A stretch of 64,000 nucleotides of DNA, from NCBI RefSeq assembly GCF_001426185.1, contig NZ_LMRP01000001.1, positions 1,776,765 through 1,840,764 of the forward strand, written 5' to 3'. Every line of letters begins with the position of its first letter. The first letter of the stretch is position 1. Positions 24,673 to 34,177 of the stretch are shown here, piece after piece. The DNA comes from Rhodococcus sp. Leaf247. Lineage in GTDB: Bacteria; Actinomycetota; Actinomycetes; Mycobacteriales; Mycobacteriaceae. The translations under genes and the position numbers were made by a program. The notes under the pieces are model-generated. The model saw only the letters and a list, made by a program, of their open reading frames with translations. It was not told the origin of the DNA and did not search any database.

Positions 24673-25334
24673 GCAGCGACTCCGAGGTAGTCGGACACGG
24701 CGGCGGCAATCTCGTCGACGGACCGGAACGGCTGCGGCAGGACCTTGGCGACGGTTCCGTCCGCGGCGACGAGGACCGTCACGGGCAGCACGGCGGGCGC
24801 ACCGACCGCTGCGGCCACCGACGCGGACGCGTCCTGGACTCCGGGCAACCGGACGCCGTAGTCGGACAGGCGGGCCAGGGCGTTGCCCTGCTGGGGATCC
24901 TCGTGCACCGTCAACACGGTAACGGCACCCGCTGCGCGTTCCGCGTACTGCGCCATGAACGGCAGCTCCTCGGCGCACGGACCGCACCAGTACGCCCACA
25001 GATTGACCACCGTCGGACGCCCGGCGATCGCCGCTCCGATGTCGACGGGCGACCCGTCGGCCAGGCAGGTGGTGCGGACACCTGCCAGGGGACCCGATGA
25101 CGCCGCGTCCGGAGCCGGCTGGGGGCACGCCGCGAGGTCGGCGCGCTCGCGCAGGGGCGCCAGATTCGATGCCGTCGCATCGTCCGTCGCGGTGGTGCCG
25201 AAGGTGTCGCGGTAGTCGGCGAAGCTGGTGGGGCCCGTGCCCTCGTCGGAGCCACGCGGCCAGATGGCCACGATCAGGGCGACGACGACGACCAGCGCGG
25301 CGAGGCTCCACCTCGCTGCGGACGATCTGCTCAC
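24669..25334 (-). CDS. Membrane-anchored thioredoxin-like protein (Rv3673c type)
   Basis: 221 aa from GTG 25334 (GTGA overlap with the nth stop). A single N-terminal membrane helix (about residues 9-25) places the thioredoxin domain outside the membrane. The active site WCGPC is at residues 116-120 in [18 protein letters not shown]. The cis-Pro loop is [11 protein letters not shown]. Two extra cysteines (70 and 90) precede the domain. It resembles TlpA/ResA-type extracytoplasmic reductants. It lies next to marP, which depends on a disulfide, so a functional link is possible. Confidence 0.9.
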   Translation of the reverse strand: MSRSSAARWSLAALVVVVALIVAIWPRGSDEGTGPTSFADYRDTFGTTATDDATASNLAPLRERADLAACPQPAPDAASSGPLAGVRTTCLADGSPVDIGAAIAGRPTVVNLWAYWCGPCAEELPFMAQYAERAAGAVTVLTVHEDPQQGNALARLSDYGVRLPGVQDASASVAAAVGAPAVLPVTVLVAADGTVAKVLPQPFRSVDEIAAAVSDYLGVAA

Positions 25335-26098
25335 GACTCGATGCCCGCCAGTTCCAGGATGTGGTCGGTCTCGGGACCCTTGACCAGGGCCGCGGCCTTC
25401 ACCTTGTCGGTGGGACCCAGACCGTAGGACGGGCAGTCCTTGGCCAGGATGCAGACGCCGCACGCCGGCGTCCGGGAGTGACACACGCGTCGACCGTGGA
25501 AGATCACCCGGTGGGACAGGATCGTCCATTCCTTTCGGGGTATCAGCTCACCGACGGCGTGCTCGACCTTGACCGGGTCCTCGAGGTCCGTCCATCCCCA
25601 TCGACGCACCAACCGCCCGAAGTGCGTGTCGACGGTGATGCCCGGGATGTCGAACGCATTGCCCAGCACGACGTTGGCCGTCTTGCGTCCGATGCCCGGA
25701 AGCGTCACCAGATCTTTCAGCGATGCGGGGACCTCGCCGTCGAACCGCTCGAGCAGTTCCCGGCCGAGGCCGATGAGCGAGTTCGCCTTGTTCCGGTAGA
25801 AACCCGTGGACCGGATGTACTCCTCGAGCTCGGTGCGGTCCGCCTCTGCGTAGTCGCGGGCCGACCGGTACGCCGCGAACAGGGGCGGCGTCACCTCGTT
25901 CACCCGCTTGTCGGTGCACTGCGCCGACAGGATGGTGGCGACCGCGAGTTCGAGCGGAGTGGTGAAATCGAGCTCGCAGTAGACGTGCGGGAACACCACT
26001 CCGAGGCTCCGATTCATCCGGCGCGCCCGCCGTGTGAGGGCGAGGGCGGACTCGTCGCGTTTGCCCACGTGGGAGGTGTCGCCGGATGATTTCTGCAC
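25331..26098 (-). CDS. nth: Endonuclease III
   Basis: 255 aa. The helix-hairpin-helix [13 protein letters not shown] carries catalytic Lys139, and Asp157 is in TVDTHFGRL. The four-cysteine [4Fe-4S] loop is complete: Cys206-x6-Cys213-x2-Cys216-x5-Cys222. It excises oxidised pyrimidines and nicks the abasic site in base-excision repair. About 25 extra N-terminal residues compared with E. coli Nth are usual in this lineage. It is the first gene of the nth-thioredoxin-nudix-marP operon, whose four genes overlap. Confidence 0.97.
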   Translation of the reverse strand: MQKSSGDTSHVGKRDESALALTRRARRMNRSLGVVFPHVYCELDFTTPLELAVATILSAQCTDKRVNEVTPPLFAAYRSARDYAEADRTELEEYIRSTGFYRNKANSLIGLGRELLERFDGEVPASLKDLVTLPGIGRKTANVVLGNAFDIPGITVDTHFGRLVRRWGWTDLEDPVKVEHAVGELIPRKEWTILSHRVIFHGRRVCHSRTPACGVCILAKDCPSYGLGPTDKVKAAALVKGPETDHILELAGIES

Positions 26099-26201
26099 GC
26101 CACGACTCTACGGAATGCCCCTGACAACACACGGCGATCGTGTCCGCGTCGGTGACCCCGCCGTGTTCTTTTCGAGACGTCGACAGTGTTTACTCCTCGG
26201 T

Positions 26202-26474
26202 ATGCAAGCACTCGCTGTGGTTCTGTTCCCGGTCTTGCTGATGCTGTTCGCTCTCGCCATGGAACGCTTCGAGGCGCGCCTGAACCGCGTCGGTGTCCGC
26301 GAGCAGGAAGTCCAGGAATTCCTGGATTCCGCCAGCTCGGCCGAGGTCGCCACGCTCGCCGCGGAAGGATTTCCGCACGCACTCGCACGTTTCCGTAGTC
26401 GACGTCGCCGCGGTGGCGACGTGATCGACGACGATGTCGCACTCCTCGCCGATCGTGAACGTCGCGCCAGCTGA
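26202..26474 (+). CDS. Small membrane protein (Rv3675 type)
   Basis: 90 aa from ATG 26202; the frame is open upstream but the product starts naturally with a membrane helix (ALAVVLFPVLLMLFALAME). A charged region with VREQEVQEFLDSA follows, then an Arg-rich stretch and an acidic VIDDDVALL. No catalytic motif is visible. The position between nth and crp matches Rv3675. Function unknown. Confidence 0.75.
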   Translation: MQALAVVLFPVLLMLFALAMERFEARLNRVGVREQEVQEFLDSASSAEVATLAAEGFPHALARFRSRRRRGGDVIDDDVALLADRERRAS

Positions 26475-26598
26475 CACCTCCGGCGGAGCCGCGACGCGTC
26501 GATGGTGGCTGTGATCACTCCTAGGACGCTGTCGCGACGTAGAGTACGACCGAGTTCATATTCGTAGATCGGCCGATCTTTCAGCGCAAGGAGTACAC

Positions 26599-27273
26599 GT
26601 GGACGAGGTACTGGCAAGAGCCGGCATCTTCCAGGGAGTCGAGCCGTCCGCGGTGTCGGCTCTGACCAAGCAGCTGCAGCCGGTCGACTTTCCTCGCGGT
26701 CATGTCGTCTTCAACGAGGGTGAGCCCGGAGACCGGCTCTACATCATCGTCAGCGGCAAGGTGAAGCTCGGACGCCGCTCACCCGACGGTCGCGAGAACC
26801 TGCTGACCATCATGGGACCGTCCGACATGTTCGGTGAACTCTCGATCTTCGACCCGGGCCCCCGCACCTCGACCGCCACGACGGTCACCGAGGTCCGCGC
26901 CGTGAGCATGGACCGCGAAGCGCTCAAGGCCTGGATCGACCAGCGCCCCGAGATCGCCGAGCAGCTTCTGCGCGTGCTCGCTCGTCGTCTGCGTCGCACC
27001 AACAACAGCCTCGCCGACCTCATCTTCACCGACGTCCCCGGCCGCGTCGCCAAGGCTCTGCTGCAGCTGGCACAGCGTTTCGGCACGCAGGAGGCGGGTT
27101 CGCTCCGCGTCGTCCACGACCTCACGCAGGAAGAGATCGCGCAGCTCGTCGGCGCATCCCGCGAAACGGTCAACAAGGCGCTCGCCGACTTCGCTCACCG
27201 CGGATGGCTGCGCCTCGAGGGCAAGAGCGTGCTGATCTCCGACTCCGAGCGACTCGCCCGGCGCGCCCGCTAA
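26599..27273 (+). CDS. crp: cAMP receptor protein Crp
   Basis: 224 aa from GTG 26599 with CAAGGAG upstream. The cyclic-nucleotide domain (residues about 10-120) has [20 protein letters not shown] and the phosphate-binding cassette [17 protein letters not shown] dimer helix leads to the winged helix, whose HTH is [18 protein letters not shown]. The length and sequence style match mycobacterial Crp (Rv3676). It should bind TGTGA-N6-TCACA; two near matches are in this window, upstream of acs and within the candidate sRNA promoter. No good self-site was found in the 124 bp upstream. Confidence 0.97.
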   Translation: MDEVLARAGIFQGVEPSAVSALTKQLQPVDFPRGHVVFNEGEPGDRLYIIVSGKVKLGRRSPDGRENLLTIMGPSDMFGELSIFDPGPRTSTATTVTEVRAVSMDREALKAWIDQRPEIAEQLLRVLARRLRRTNNSLADLIFTDVPGRVAKALLQLAQRFGTQEAGSLRVVHDLTQEEIAQLVGASRETVNKALADFAHRGWLRLEGKSVLISDSERLARRAR

Positions 27274-28052
27274 CTTCTCAGATACTCGAGCTGGGCCTTG
27301 ACGGACATACGAGCCGCCGGCCACAGCTTCTTGTCCACATCGGCGTACACGTGGCGCACCACCTTCAAGGGTGTGGCGTCCGCGCCGATCACCGACAGTG
27401 CCTCGCGCACCTGGTCGAGCCGCTGTTCACGGTGCGCTCGGTAGGTGCGCGCCAGCACAGCTGTGTCCGGATGGTCGGGTCCGTGGCCCGGAAGGGCGAC
27501 CCGGCCCTCCCCGAGCTGCTCCAGGCGGTCGAGCGAGGACAGGTAGTCGGCCAGACTGCCGTCCTTGCCGTCGAGGACGCTCGACCCGGAGCCCAGAATG
27601 GTGTCGCCGGTCAGGACCGCGTCCTCCATGACCAGACTGATCGAGTCCGCCGTGTGACCGGGTGTCGCCGCGACCGTCAGTTCCACACCCGCCGCCGAGA
27701 TCACCTCGCCGTCCACCAGGGGCGCCGCGTCGCCGCGGCAGTGTGCGGGCGTGACAGCGCGTACCGGAGCGGACGTGAGCTTGTGCAGCCTGGCGATGCC
27801 GCCGGTGTGGTCGTGGTGACGATGGGTGATCAACACCAGCGCGACAGGCCCGTGAGCAGCCACCAGATCGACGTGCGAGCGCTTCCGAGGACCGGGATCG
27901 ACCACGATGCAGTCGTCACGGCCGGGCGCTCGGAGGATCCAGGTGTTGGTCCCGTCGAGGGTCATCTTGCCGGGGTTGTCCGCCAGCAGGACCGAGGCCG
28001 TCGGCGTGACCCGACGCAGCCGCTCGTACGCAGGATGCTTCTCCGATTCCAT
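27270..28052 (-). CDS. MBL-fold metallo-hydrolase (Rv3677c type)
   Basis: 260 aa from ATG 28052, with AAGGTGG upstream. The metal-binding motif [11 protein letters not shown] (HxHxDH), the later His in ATPGHTADS, the Asp in [11 protein letters not shown] and the terminal His in LPGHGPDH give a full two-metal site. It resembles the glyoxalase II/LACTB2 branch, in which human LACTB2 is an RNase. The C-terminal winged-helix-like part ([17 protein letters not shown]) also fits LACTB2. The substrate is unknown. The stop overlaps that of crp by 4 bp. Confidence 0.88.
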   Translation of the reverse strand: MESEKHPAYERLRRVTPTASVLLADNPGKMTLDGTNTWILRAPGRDDCIVVDPGPRKRSHVDLVAAHGPVALVLITHRHHDHTGGIARLHKLTSAPVRAVTPAHCRGDAAPLVDGEVISAAGVELTVAATPGHTADSISLVMEDAVLTGDTILGSGSSVLDGKDGSLADYLSSLDRLEQLGEGRVALPGHGPDHPDTAVLARTYRAHREQRLDQVREALSVIGADATPLKVVRHVYADVDKKLWPAARMSVKAQLEYLRS

Positions 28053-28111
28053 GGAACCACCTTGCCACGACCGTCCCGCGCGGACGAGATGCGAGCACCT
28101 AGGCTCGCGGA

Positions 28112-28981
28112 ATGAGAATCGGACTGATCGGAGCCGGTCCCTGGGCTCGACAAGCAGCGGCACCCGCCATCGGGGCTCATCCCGACGTCGAGCTCGCCGG
28201 CATCTGGGCCCGGAGACCGGACGCTGCCGCCGAGACAGCACCGGGCACTCGGATCTTCGATGACGTGGACGCCCTGATCGACGCCGTCGACGCCGTCGCG
28301 TTCGCCGTTCCCCCGGACATCCAGTTCGACCTGGCGATGCGCGCCGTCGCCGCGGGCCGACACGTATTGCTGGACAAGCCGATTGCCGCGTCGGCACGGG
28401 ACGCGGAGACGCTCGCCTCGGCGATCGACATGGCCGGTGTCTCGTCGATGGTCACGCTGACCCGTCGTTTCGCTCCCGAGACACGCGACTTTCTGACAGC
28501 CGTCGCGGGGACGGACGTCGCCACCGTCACCGCGACGTGGTTGTCCGGTGCGCTGCTCGGCGGGGTGTACGCCGGATCGACGTGGCGTCAGGAGGGCGGC
28601 GCGTTGATGGACGTCGGCCCGCACGTCCTGGATCTGGCGATGGCGGTGCTGGGGCCGGTCACGTCCGTCGACTCCGCGCGACGCGACGAGGAGTCCGACA
28701 CGTGGTCACTGGCGCTGACCCATGCACAGCGGGGTACGAGTCTGGTCACGATGTCGATGCGGACGCCGGTCCGCCCGTCGGTCCTGAGGGTGAGCGCGAG
28801 CGGATCGGGCGGACTGGTCGAGTTGTCCGACCGGACCACTCCGCCCGACCACTGCTATGCGGTGTTGCTGGACGAGTTCCTGAATTCCGTGCGCACCGGA
28901 GTGCCGCACGAGTGTTCGGCGCACCGCGGCGTGGAGTTGCAGCGGGTCATCGAACAGTGCCGGACTCTCGTCAGTCGCTGA
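28112..28981 (+). CDS. Gfo/Idh/MocA-family oxidoreductase
   Basis: 289 aa. The N-terminal Rossmann fold has IGLIGAGPWARQAAAPA. HVLLDKPIA corresponds to the EKP motif with its catalytic Lys, and GGALMDVGPHVLDLA is the GGxxxDxGxH motif with the second catalytic His. It is an NAD(P)-dependent dehydrogenase, probably of a sugar or cyclitol. The C-terminal sheet domain is shorter than usual. It has no counterpart in the M. tuberculosis order. It overlaps the convergent RidA gene by 11 bp. Confidence 0.87.
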   Translation: MRIGLIGAGPWARQAAAPAIGAHPDVELAGIWARRPDAAAETAPGTRIFDDVDALIDAVDAVAFAVPPDIQFDLAMRAVAAGRHVLLDKPIAASARDAETLASAIDMAGVSSMVTLTRRFAPETRDFLTAVAGTDVATVTATWLSGALLGGVYAGSTWRQEGGALMDVGPHVLDLAMAVLGPVTSVDSARRDEESDTWSLALTHAQRGTSLVTMSMRTPVRPSVLRVSASGSGGLVELSDRTTPPDHCYAVLLDEFLNSVRTGVPHECSAHRGVELQRVIEQCRTLVSR

Positions 28982-29429
28982 CCTCGACGATCATCTCCAC
29001 CTCGACGGCCGCGCCGAGGGGCAGTTCCGCCACTCCGACCGCCGACCGCGCATGGATGCCGGCGTCGCCGAACACGTCGCCGAGCAGGTTGGATGCACCG
29101 TTGACGACGCCGGGCTGACCGGTGAAGCCCGGTGCCGACGCCACGAAACCGACGACCTTGACGATGCGCACGATCTTCTCGATCCCCACGAGGGCGTCGA
29201 TCGCCGCCAGCGCGTTCAGTGCGCAGGTTCGGGCCGCCGCGGTGGCGTCCTCGGCGGTCACGTCGGCGCCGACCTTGCCGACGGCTGTCAGCGTGCCGTC
29301 GACCATCGGCAACTGCCCCGAGGTGTAGACGTGGTTGCCCGACCGGACGGCCGGGACGTACGACGCCACCGGCGGCACCACGGGAGGAAGAGTCAGCCCC
29401 AGCTCGGCGAGCTTGTCCGTGGCCCCCAT
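28971..29429 (-). CDS. RidA/YjgF-family protein (Rv3678c type)
   Basis: 152 aa of the RidA/endoribonuclease L-PSP fold. NHVYTSGQLPMVDGTL and ARTCALNALAAIDALVG are family hallmarks. The terminal Glu-containing strand LPLGAAVEVEMIVEVSD matches, but the substrate Arg of classic RidA (usually in a [RK]xxV pattern near residue 105) is not obvious; VGFVASAPGFTGQP occupies the region. It may deaminate enamines or have another role. It starts one base after the DUF4177 gene stop, so the two are cotranscribed. Confidence 0.88.
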   Translation of the reverse strand: MGATDKLAELGLTLPPVVPPVASYVPAVRSGNHVYTSGQLPMVDGTLTAVGKVGADVTAEDATAAARTCALNALAAIDALVGIEKIVRIVKVVGFVASAPGFTGQPGVVNGASNLLGDVFGDAGIHARSAVGVAELPLGAAVEVEMIVEVSD

Positions 29430-29430
29430 G

Positions 29431-29595
29431 TCAGCTCTTGGGACGCTTGAAATAGGCGACCAGGTTCTCGCCGGTGGGGCCGGGCATCACCGTGACCAGT
29501 TCCCACCCGTCGGCACCGAAGTTGTCGAGGATGGCTTTGGTGTTGTGGATCAGCAGGGGTGCGGTGAAGTATTCCCACGTCGTCGATGCGCTCAT
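29431..29595 (-). CDS. DUF4177 small protein (Rv3678A type)
   Basis: 54 aa. The product runs MSASTTWEYFTAPLLIHN and continues with LDNFGADGWELVTVMPGP, the typical DUF4177 pattern with its conserved GWELV. This start is in a short gap, and the same gene precedes the RidA gene in mycobacteria. Function unknown. It is the first gene of a two-gene operon with ridA and is divergent from the ArsA-like pair. Confidence 0.9.
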   Translation of the reverse strand: MSASTTWEYFTAPLLIHNTKAILDNFGADGWELVTVMPGPTGENLVAYFKRPKS

Positions 29596-29643
29596 GTGCT
29601 GAGCCTATAGAACGCCGGTGTCCGGTATCAGTAGTGTCGAGGG

Positions 29644-30666
29644 GTGTCGGAGACAGCAGGTGCGACGTCGCACCCCACCGGATGGCCACCCGAAGCGGAT
29701 CGAGCACGTCTGCACTTCGTGTCGGGAAAGGGTGGGACGGGTAAGTCCACCGTCGCGGCGGCTCTCGCACTCGCTCTGGCAGCGGGCGGACGCAAGGTTC
29801 TGCTGGTCGAGGTCGAAGGGCGACAGGGCATCGCCCAACTCTTCGACGTGCCCCCGCTGGAGCCGGTGGACACCAAGGTGGCGTCCGCCGAGGGCGGCGG
29901 CGAGGTCTACGCGTTGGCCATCGACATCGAGACCGCCTTCCTCGAATACCTCGACATGTTCTACAACCTGGGTTTCGCCGGCCGGGCCATGCGACGCGTC
30001 GGCGCCATCGAATTCGCGACCACCATCGCGCCGGGCCTGCGGGACGTGCTGCTCACCGGCAAGGTGAAGGAGCGCGCGGTGAGCATCGGTAAGGACGGCC
30101 GTCCGCTCTACGACGAGATCGTGGTCGATTCCCCTCCGACGGGACGCATCGGCAGCTTCCTCGACGTGACGACGGCGATGCGGGATCTGGCCAAGACGGG
30201 CCCCGTGCGCTCGCAGAGCGAAGGCGTCGTCAAGTTGCTGCACTCCGAGCAGACACTGGTGCATCTGGTCACCCTGCTCGAAGCTCTGCCCGTGCAGGAA
30301 ACTGCCGACGCCGCGGAGGAATTGGCTGCCGCAGACCTGCGACTGGGCACCGTCGTCGTCAATCGCGGGGATACCTCGTTCCTTCCGCCGGACACGCTGG
30401 CGGGCGCGGCGGCCGGCGACCTGGATTCGGCGGCGATCGAGAAGAACTTCGGCGACGTCGGGATCACGTTGAGCGCGGACGACTTCGCGGGCTTGCTCAC
30501 CGAGTCGATCGAACACGCGTCGACTCTGAACGCGCAGCGCGAGAGCGAGCGACGGTTGGCGGACCTGGACGTCCCCCGCCTCACGCTTCCCGCACTTGCC
30601 GACGGCATGGACCTCGGCGGACTGTACGAGCTCGCCCAACACCTCACGGAACAGGGAGTGCGATGA
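29644..30666 (+). CDS. ArsA-like ATPase 1 (Rv3679 type)
   Basis: 340 aa from GTG 29644. The deviant Walker [17 protein letters not shown], switch I region [10 protein letters not shown] and [13 protein letters not shown] identify an ArsA/Get3-type ATPase. It lacks ArsA metal-binding cysteines. In mycobacteria, Rv3679 and Rv3680 form a complex that has been linked to tolerance of glycerol-derived stress and nitric oxide. Its ATGA junction with the next gene supports a complex here too. Confidence 0.92.
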   Translation: MSETAGATSHPTGWPPEADRARLHFVSGKGGTGKSTVAAALALALAAGGRKVLLVEVEGRQGIAQLFDVPPLEPVDTKVASAEGGGEVYALAIDIETAFLEYLDMFYNLGFAGRAMRRVGAIEFATTIAPGLRDVLLTGKVKERAVSIGKDGRPLYDEIVVDSPPTGRIGSFLDVTTAMRDLAKTGPVRSQSEGVVKLLHSEQTLVHLVTLLEALPVQETADAAEELAAADLRLGTVVVNRGDTSFLPPDTLAGAAAGDLDSAAIEKNFGDVGITLSADDFAGLLTESIEHASTLNAQRESERRLADLDVPRLTLPALADGMDLGGLYELAQHLTEQGVR

Positions 30667-31787
30667 GCACCGTTCCCACGCTGGACATCTCGCGGATCCT
30701 CACCGATCCCGCGTCTCGCATCGTGGTCTGCTGCGGATCCGGTGGGGTGGGCAAGACGACGACTGCCGCTTCCATGGCACTGCGCGCCGCGGAGAGCGGT
30801 CGGCGTGTCGTGGTCCTGACCATCGACCCGGCACGACGGCTCGCGCAGGCGCTGGGAGTCGGCGAGCTGGACAACTCCCCGCAGCCGGTGGCCCTGGGCC
30901 CCGGTGCGACCGGCGAACTGCACGCCATGATGCTGAACATGCGTCGTACGTTCGACGAGATGGTGATCGAGCATTCGACGCCCGAGAAGGCCCGTCAGAT
31001 CCTGGACAATTCCTTCTATCAGACTGTGGCGTCGTCGTTCTCGGGCACGCAGGAGTACATGGCGATGGAGAAGCTGGGCCAGCTGGCGTCCAGTGGCGAC
31101 TGGGACCTGGTGGTGGTGGACACTCCGCCGTCGCGCAACGCCCTCGACTTCCTCGATGCACCGCAGCGTCTGGGATCGTTCCTCGACGGACGCATGATCA
31201 AGCTGCTGATGGCACCGGGTCGCGGAATCGGACGAGTGCTCACCGGCGCGTTCGGTCTGGCGATGAGGGGTGTCTCCTCCATCGTCGGGAGCCAGATGCT
31301 GTCCGACGCCTCGGCTTTCGTGCAGTCACTCGATTCGATGTTCGGCGGGTTCCGCGAACGCGCGCGACACACGTACGAGTTGCTGCGTCAGGACGGGACG
31401 CACTTCGTCGTCGTCGCGGCCGCCGAACCGGATGCTCTGCGAGAGGCATCGTTCTTCGTCGACCGTCTCACCGAGGACGGGATGCCCCTCGCCGGGCTGG
31501 TGCTCAACCGCACGCACCCCACCCTGAGTTCGTTGTCGGCCGACCACGCGCGCACGGCGGCCGACCGACTCGACGAACTGGGTACCGACGACGCCGCCTT
31601 GGCTGCGGGAGTGCTTCGCGTACACGCACATCGAGCGGTGACCGCGAAACGCGAGATAGGACTGCTCCGCCGATTCACCGCCGCGCATCCGCAGGTGCCG
31701 GTGGTCGGAGTGCCGTCGCTACCGTTCGAGGTCTCCGACCTCGATGCCCTCCGCGCGGTGGCCGATCAGCTCACCGGCACCGCCTGA
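30663..31787 (+). CDS. ArsA-like ATPase 2 (Rv3680 type)
   Basis: 374 aa; its ATG overlaps the upstream stop as ATGA. Walker [18 protein letters not shown], the switch I motif [15 protein letters not shown] and [17 protein letters not shown] are those of ArsA/Get3 proteins, with Asp in TIDPA acting in hydrolysis. It is the second subunit of the likely Rv3679-Rv3680 hetero-complex. The end is a shared hairpin terminator with the convergent protease gene. Confidence 0.93.
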   Translation: MSTVPTLDISRILTDPASRIVVCCGSGGVGKTTTAASMALRAAESGRRVVVLTIDPARRLAQALGVGELDNSPQPVALGPGATGELHAMMLNMRRTFDEMVIEHSTPEKARQILDNSFYQTVASSFSGTQEYMAMEKLGQLASSGDWDLVVVDTPPSRNALDFLDAPQRLGSFLDGRMIKLLMAPGRGIGRVLTGAFGLAMRGVSSIVGSQMLSDASAFVQSLDSMFGGFRERARHTYELLRQDGTHFVVVAAAEPDALREASFFVDRLTEDGMPLAGLVLNRTHPTLSSLSADHARTAADRLDELGTDDAALAAGVLRVHAHRAVTAKREIGLLRRFTAAHPQVPVVGVPSLPFEVSDLDALRAVADQLTGTA

Positions 31788-31800
31788 CAGCTCGTCAGGC
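31782..31800. terminator. Hairpin between the convergent ATPase and protease genes
   Basis: Arms GCCTGAC (31782-31788) and GTCAGGC (31794-31800) with a 5-nt loop overlap the stop of the ArsA-like gene and the end of the protease gene. Confidence 0.65.
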
Positions 31801-32460
31801 CGCGGGACGCAAACCTGCGCCCGGTCCACCGACACGGTCGATCTCACCGAGAACGGCCACGATGTCGGTGATCACCGCGGGTCCGACGCACGGCGCTACG
31901 AGGTAGGCATTCACCATGCCCACCAACGATGTTCCGAGGACGACGGGGGCGCCGGAGTCCCCCGAGTTCACACACATCTGCGCGAAGATCTGATGCGAGT
32001 GGAGCAGATCACCGTAGGAGAACCCGCAGCTCGACCCGGTCGTACGTCCCTGCTTGCAGACCGTGTCCGCGAGACGTGCGGGATCACCGATACCGGCGAT
32101 CGTGGTGCTTCCGACCGTCGAGACGGGTGCGACACGCGCCGCGTCGAACTCGATGACCGCCGTGTCGTAGGTGGGCAGAACCGTGGCGATACGGCCGACG
32201 GATTCGGGATCGCCTTCCGCCGCGACCGCGTCTCCCACGTCGCCGCAGTGTCCCGCCGTGAGTCCGACGATCCGGTTCTCGCTGTCGTTGCCGATGACGG
32301 TCAGACTGCACAGGGTTTGCTGATCACCCTGCGTCAGAACGATTCCCGAGCCACCCCCCAGCACCACGCGCTCGGCGGCGGAGGCATGGCCTCCACCGCC
32401 GAGTGCGAGCGAGGCGAGGACAGCGGAGACCGCGAGAGTGGTCGTGAGCAGTCGCCTCAT
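31795..32460 (-). CDS. Secreted trypsin-like serine protease
   Basis: 221 aa. A signal peptide (MRRLLTTTLAVSAVLASLAL, cleavage near ASA-AE) precedes a compact S1-type domain. The triad is visible: His in GLTAGHCGD, Asp in YDTAVIEFD, Ser in CVNSGDSGAPVV. Cysteine pairs (LCSLTV with GHC; VCKQGRTTGSSCG; MCVN with APCVG) suggest disulfides outside the cell. The style resembles Rv1815-like actinobacterial proteases. Seven bases after the preceding secreted-protein gene, so probably one operon. Confidence 0.85.
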   Translation of the reverse strand: MRRLLTTTLAVSAVLASLALGGGGHASAAERVVLGGGSGIVLTQGDQQTLCSLTVIGNDSENRIVGLTAGHCGDVGDAVAAEGDPESVGRIATVLPTYDTAVIEFDAARVAPVSTVGSTTIAGIGDPARLADTVCKQGRTTGSSCGFSYGDLLHSHQIFAQMCVNSGDSGAPVVLGTSLVGMVNAYLVAPCVGPAVITDIVAVLGEIDRVGGPGAGLRPAA

Positions 32461-32467
32461 GGGGTGA

Positions 32468-33136
32468 CTACTTCTTCACTGCGGGCGGAGCTTCGAGCAG
32501 CGTGACGAACTGCTGCGCGTTGGCCACTGCCGAGCCGAGTCCGCCGATGGCGGTTCCGGCGAGCGATCCACCGGCACCGAGCAGCAGCGCGCCGCCGATG
32601 CATCCGGCGATCGGTCCGGCACCGAACAGCAGGGCGACGGGTGCCGACACGACGCCGGCAGCAGCGGCACCGAGGAGGCATCCGCCCACGAGACCGGTTG
32701 CACCGCCGAGGAATCCGCCGATCGACGCTGTCAGGCTCAGGTTGTCCTTGACGCCGGCGACTGCAGCGGGAAGGTCCACCCGGGTCAGGCCGGGAATGTC
32801 GTAGACCGGCGTGGTCGGGGCTGCGGCATCGACGGCGAGGGTGGCGGTGTTGCCCTCGACCTGAGCGGACACCGGGTGTGCCAGGCCGTCGACGGCCAGG
32901 GCGAGCGGCACGGAGTCGACGATGACACCCGACGCGTCGCGGATCACGAGGTGGTTGTTCTCGTTGCTAAGCGTGCCGGAATCGGTGGTCACGAGCAGGC
33001 TGGTGCCGGCAGCGACAGCGTTCCAGTGCACCTCGGGAGCAGGCTGCGGTGCGGGGTCTGCGTATGCGGTCGCGGACGCTGCGCCCAACGACGCGATCGT
33101 CATCGCGGCGACAACCGCAATCTTGTTCATCTTCAT
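32468..33136 (-). CDS. Secreted protein with hydrophobic Gly/Ala-rich C-terminal half
   Basis: 222 aa. A signal peptide ends near AYADPAP. The first half, with HWNAVAAGTSLLVTTDSGTL and VPLALAVDGLAHPV, looks like a beta-rich domain. The second half has two Gly/Ala-rich hydrophobic segments (GGFLGGATGLVGGCLLGAAA and LLLGAGGSLAGTAIGGLGSA) that could insert into a membrane. I recognise the type as a common secreted hypothetical of Nocardiaceae, but not a function. It is followed by a protease gene in the same orientation. Confidence 0.7.
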   Translation of the reverse strand: MKMNKIAVVAAMTIASLGAASATAYADPAPQPAPEVHWNAVAAGTSLLVTTDSGTLSNENNHLVIRDASGVIVDSVPLALAVDGLAHPVSAQVEGNTATLAVDAAAPTTPVYDIPGLTRVDLPAAVAGVKDNLSLTASIGGFLGGATGLVGGCLLGAAAAGVVSAPVALLFGAGPIAGCIGGALLLGAGGSLAGTAIGGLGSAVANAQQFVTLLEAPPAVKK

Positions 33137-33662
33137 GGCCGTCGAGTCCTTTTCGCAGGGGGAGCGAATCCGCGCCGATCGTCGGATTCACGGCATGGCG
33201 TATCGACCCGATCGAGGAACGAGGATCGAAAGCCGATGTGCCGAGCAGGATTCAACGGTGAGCCGTGACCGGTGTCAATCGACGCCCGGGCGAACGGGAG
33301 GCCGACAGCGAGGGTTGGGTGACGGCGGAATCGGAGCGCATCGGCGCCCGCAGCCACAGCGCGTGCACCGGTCGGGTCGTCGTGTGGAAATCGTCGCGGA
33401 GAGTGCGCGTCGGAGCGGCGACTGTCGACATTCGGCCAGGTCAGAGGACCGGGCGGAGCGTGGAGGCAGAATACCGGCCGTCACGGAATGTCCGGAGGGT
33501 CCGATCCTGTTGCCTCACAACAACATCGCAGCGAGCTGAAATCTGTCGACACCGGCGGGTGCGATCACCGCCGTGCTGACAGCGAGCGTCACGCCGCTGT
33601 GAGGGTCCGGACCTCGACGCGACGCCAGGGGTTCATCGAGTGTTCACACCGGACCTACGCAA
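33137..33662. other. Long gap without a supported gene
   Basis: Between the secreted-protein start and the whiB4 terminator about 525 bp hold no ORF with good coding bias; several short frames on both strands look accidental. The secreted-protein promoter should lie at the left end. I see no repeat, tRNA or strong hairpin here. Confidence 0.5.
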
Positions 33663-33698
33663 ATCTCCCACCGCGAATCGGACATCACGGTGGGAGAT
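33663..33698 (-). terminator. Terminator of whiB4
   Basis: Perfect 11-bp arms ATCTCCCACCG (33663-33673) and CGGTGGGAGAT (33688-33698), 14-nt loop, 24 bp beyond the whiB4 stop. On the minus strand the stem is followed by TTTGCG. Confidence 0.85.
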
Positions 33699-33722
33699 CA
33701 CGAAGAAGAACTGACGGCCGGG

Positions 33723-34046
33723 TCAGACTGCCGACTGGTGATGCCTCTGGGTCTCGAAGAACTCCGACCAGGAATCGACCTCGGGATGCTGCTTGATGAG
33801 GGCTCGACGCTGACGCTCCGTCATGCCGCCCCAGACGCCGAACTCGACGCGGTTGTCCAGCGCATCCGCACCGCACTGCATCAGGACCGGGCAGTGACGG
33901 CAGATCGTCGCTGCTTTGCGTTGCGCGGCACCGCGCACGAACAGTTGGTCAGGGTCTACTCCTCGGCATCGAGCCTGCGATACCCATGCGATGCGCGCTT
34001 CGGCTTCCCCGATGTCGAGCGCGGCATTCGACGTTCCTGTGTGCAT
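33723..34046 (-). CDS. whiB4: WhiB4-type iron-sulfur regulator
   Basis: 107 aa from ATG 34046, which has TAAGGGG six bases upstream; an in-frame ATG at 34124 is less likely. Cys27, Cys49, Cys52 and Cys58 (CRHCPVLMQC) bind a [4Fe-4S] cluster, GVWGG (70-74) is the family turn, and the C-terminal basic part RQRRALIKQHPEV binds DNA. Its place beside ponA2 matches Rv3681c, a redox-responsive regulator in M. tuberculosis. A 26-bp inverted repeat lies 106 bp upstream. Confidence 0.92.
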   Translation of the reverse strand: MHTGTSNAALDIGEAEARIAWVSQARCRGVDPDQLFVRGAAQRKAATICRHCPVLMQCGADALDNRVEFGVWGGMTERQRRALIKQHPEVDSWSEFFETQRHHQSAV

Positions 34047-34151
34047 TGTTGACCCCTTACCGTCGGAGAACACCGGTGTTTCTGGCGTTCCGGGCGTCCC
34101 CGTGTGTGACAGCTCCCGCTGCACAACGAACTGAGGAGCACCCCACTAACC

Positions 34152-34177
34152 GATGTGATTGTTATCTGAATCACATC
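34152..34177. promoter_or_regulatory. 26-bp dyad in the whiB4/ponA2 divergent gap
   Basis: GATGTGATT (34152-34160) and AATCACATC (34169-34177) are perfect 9-bp inverted arms around 8 bp. It lies 105 bp before whiB4 and 165 bp before ponA2. TGTGA and TCACA half-sites are present but 12 bp apart, so it is not a standard Crp site. Probably an operator. Confidence 0.55.

Noticed and set aside
26475-26598. Crp autoregulation site
   Set aside because: GTGATCAC is present at 26510 but without the N6 spacing; no acceptable consensus site was found.
33265-33579. 104-codon frame in the gap before whiB4
   Set aside because: Arg/Ser-rich random-looking translation, no family likeness, no ribosome site.
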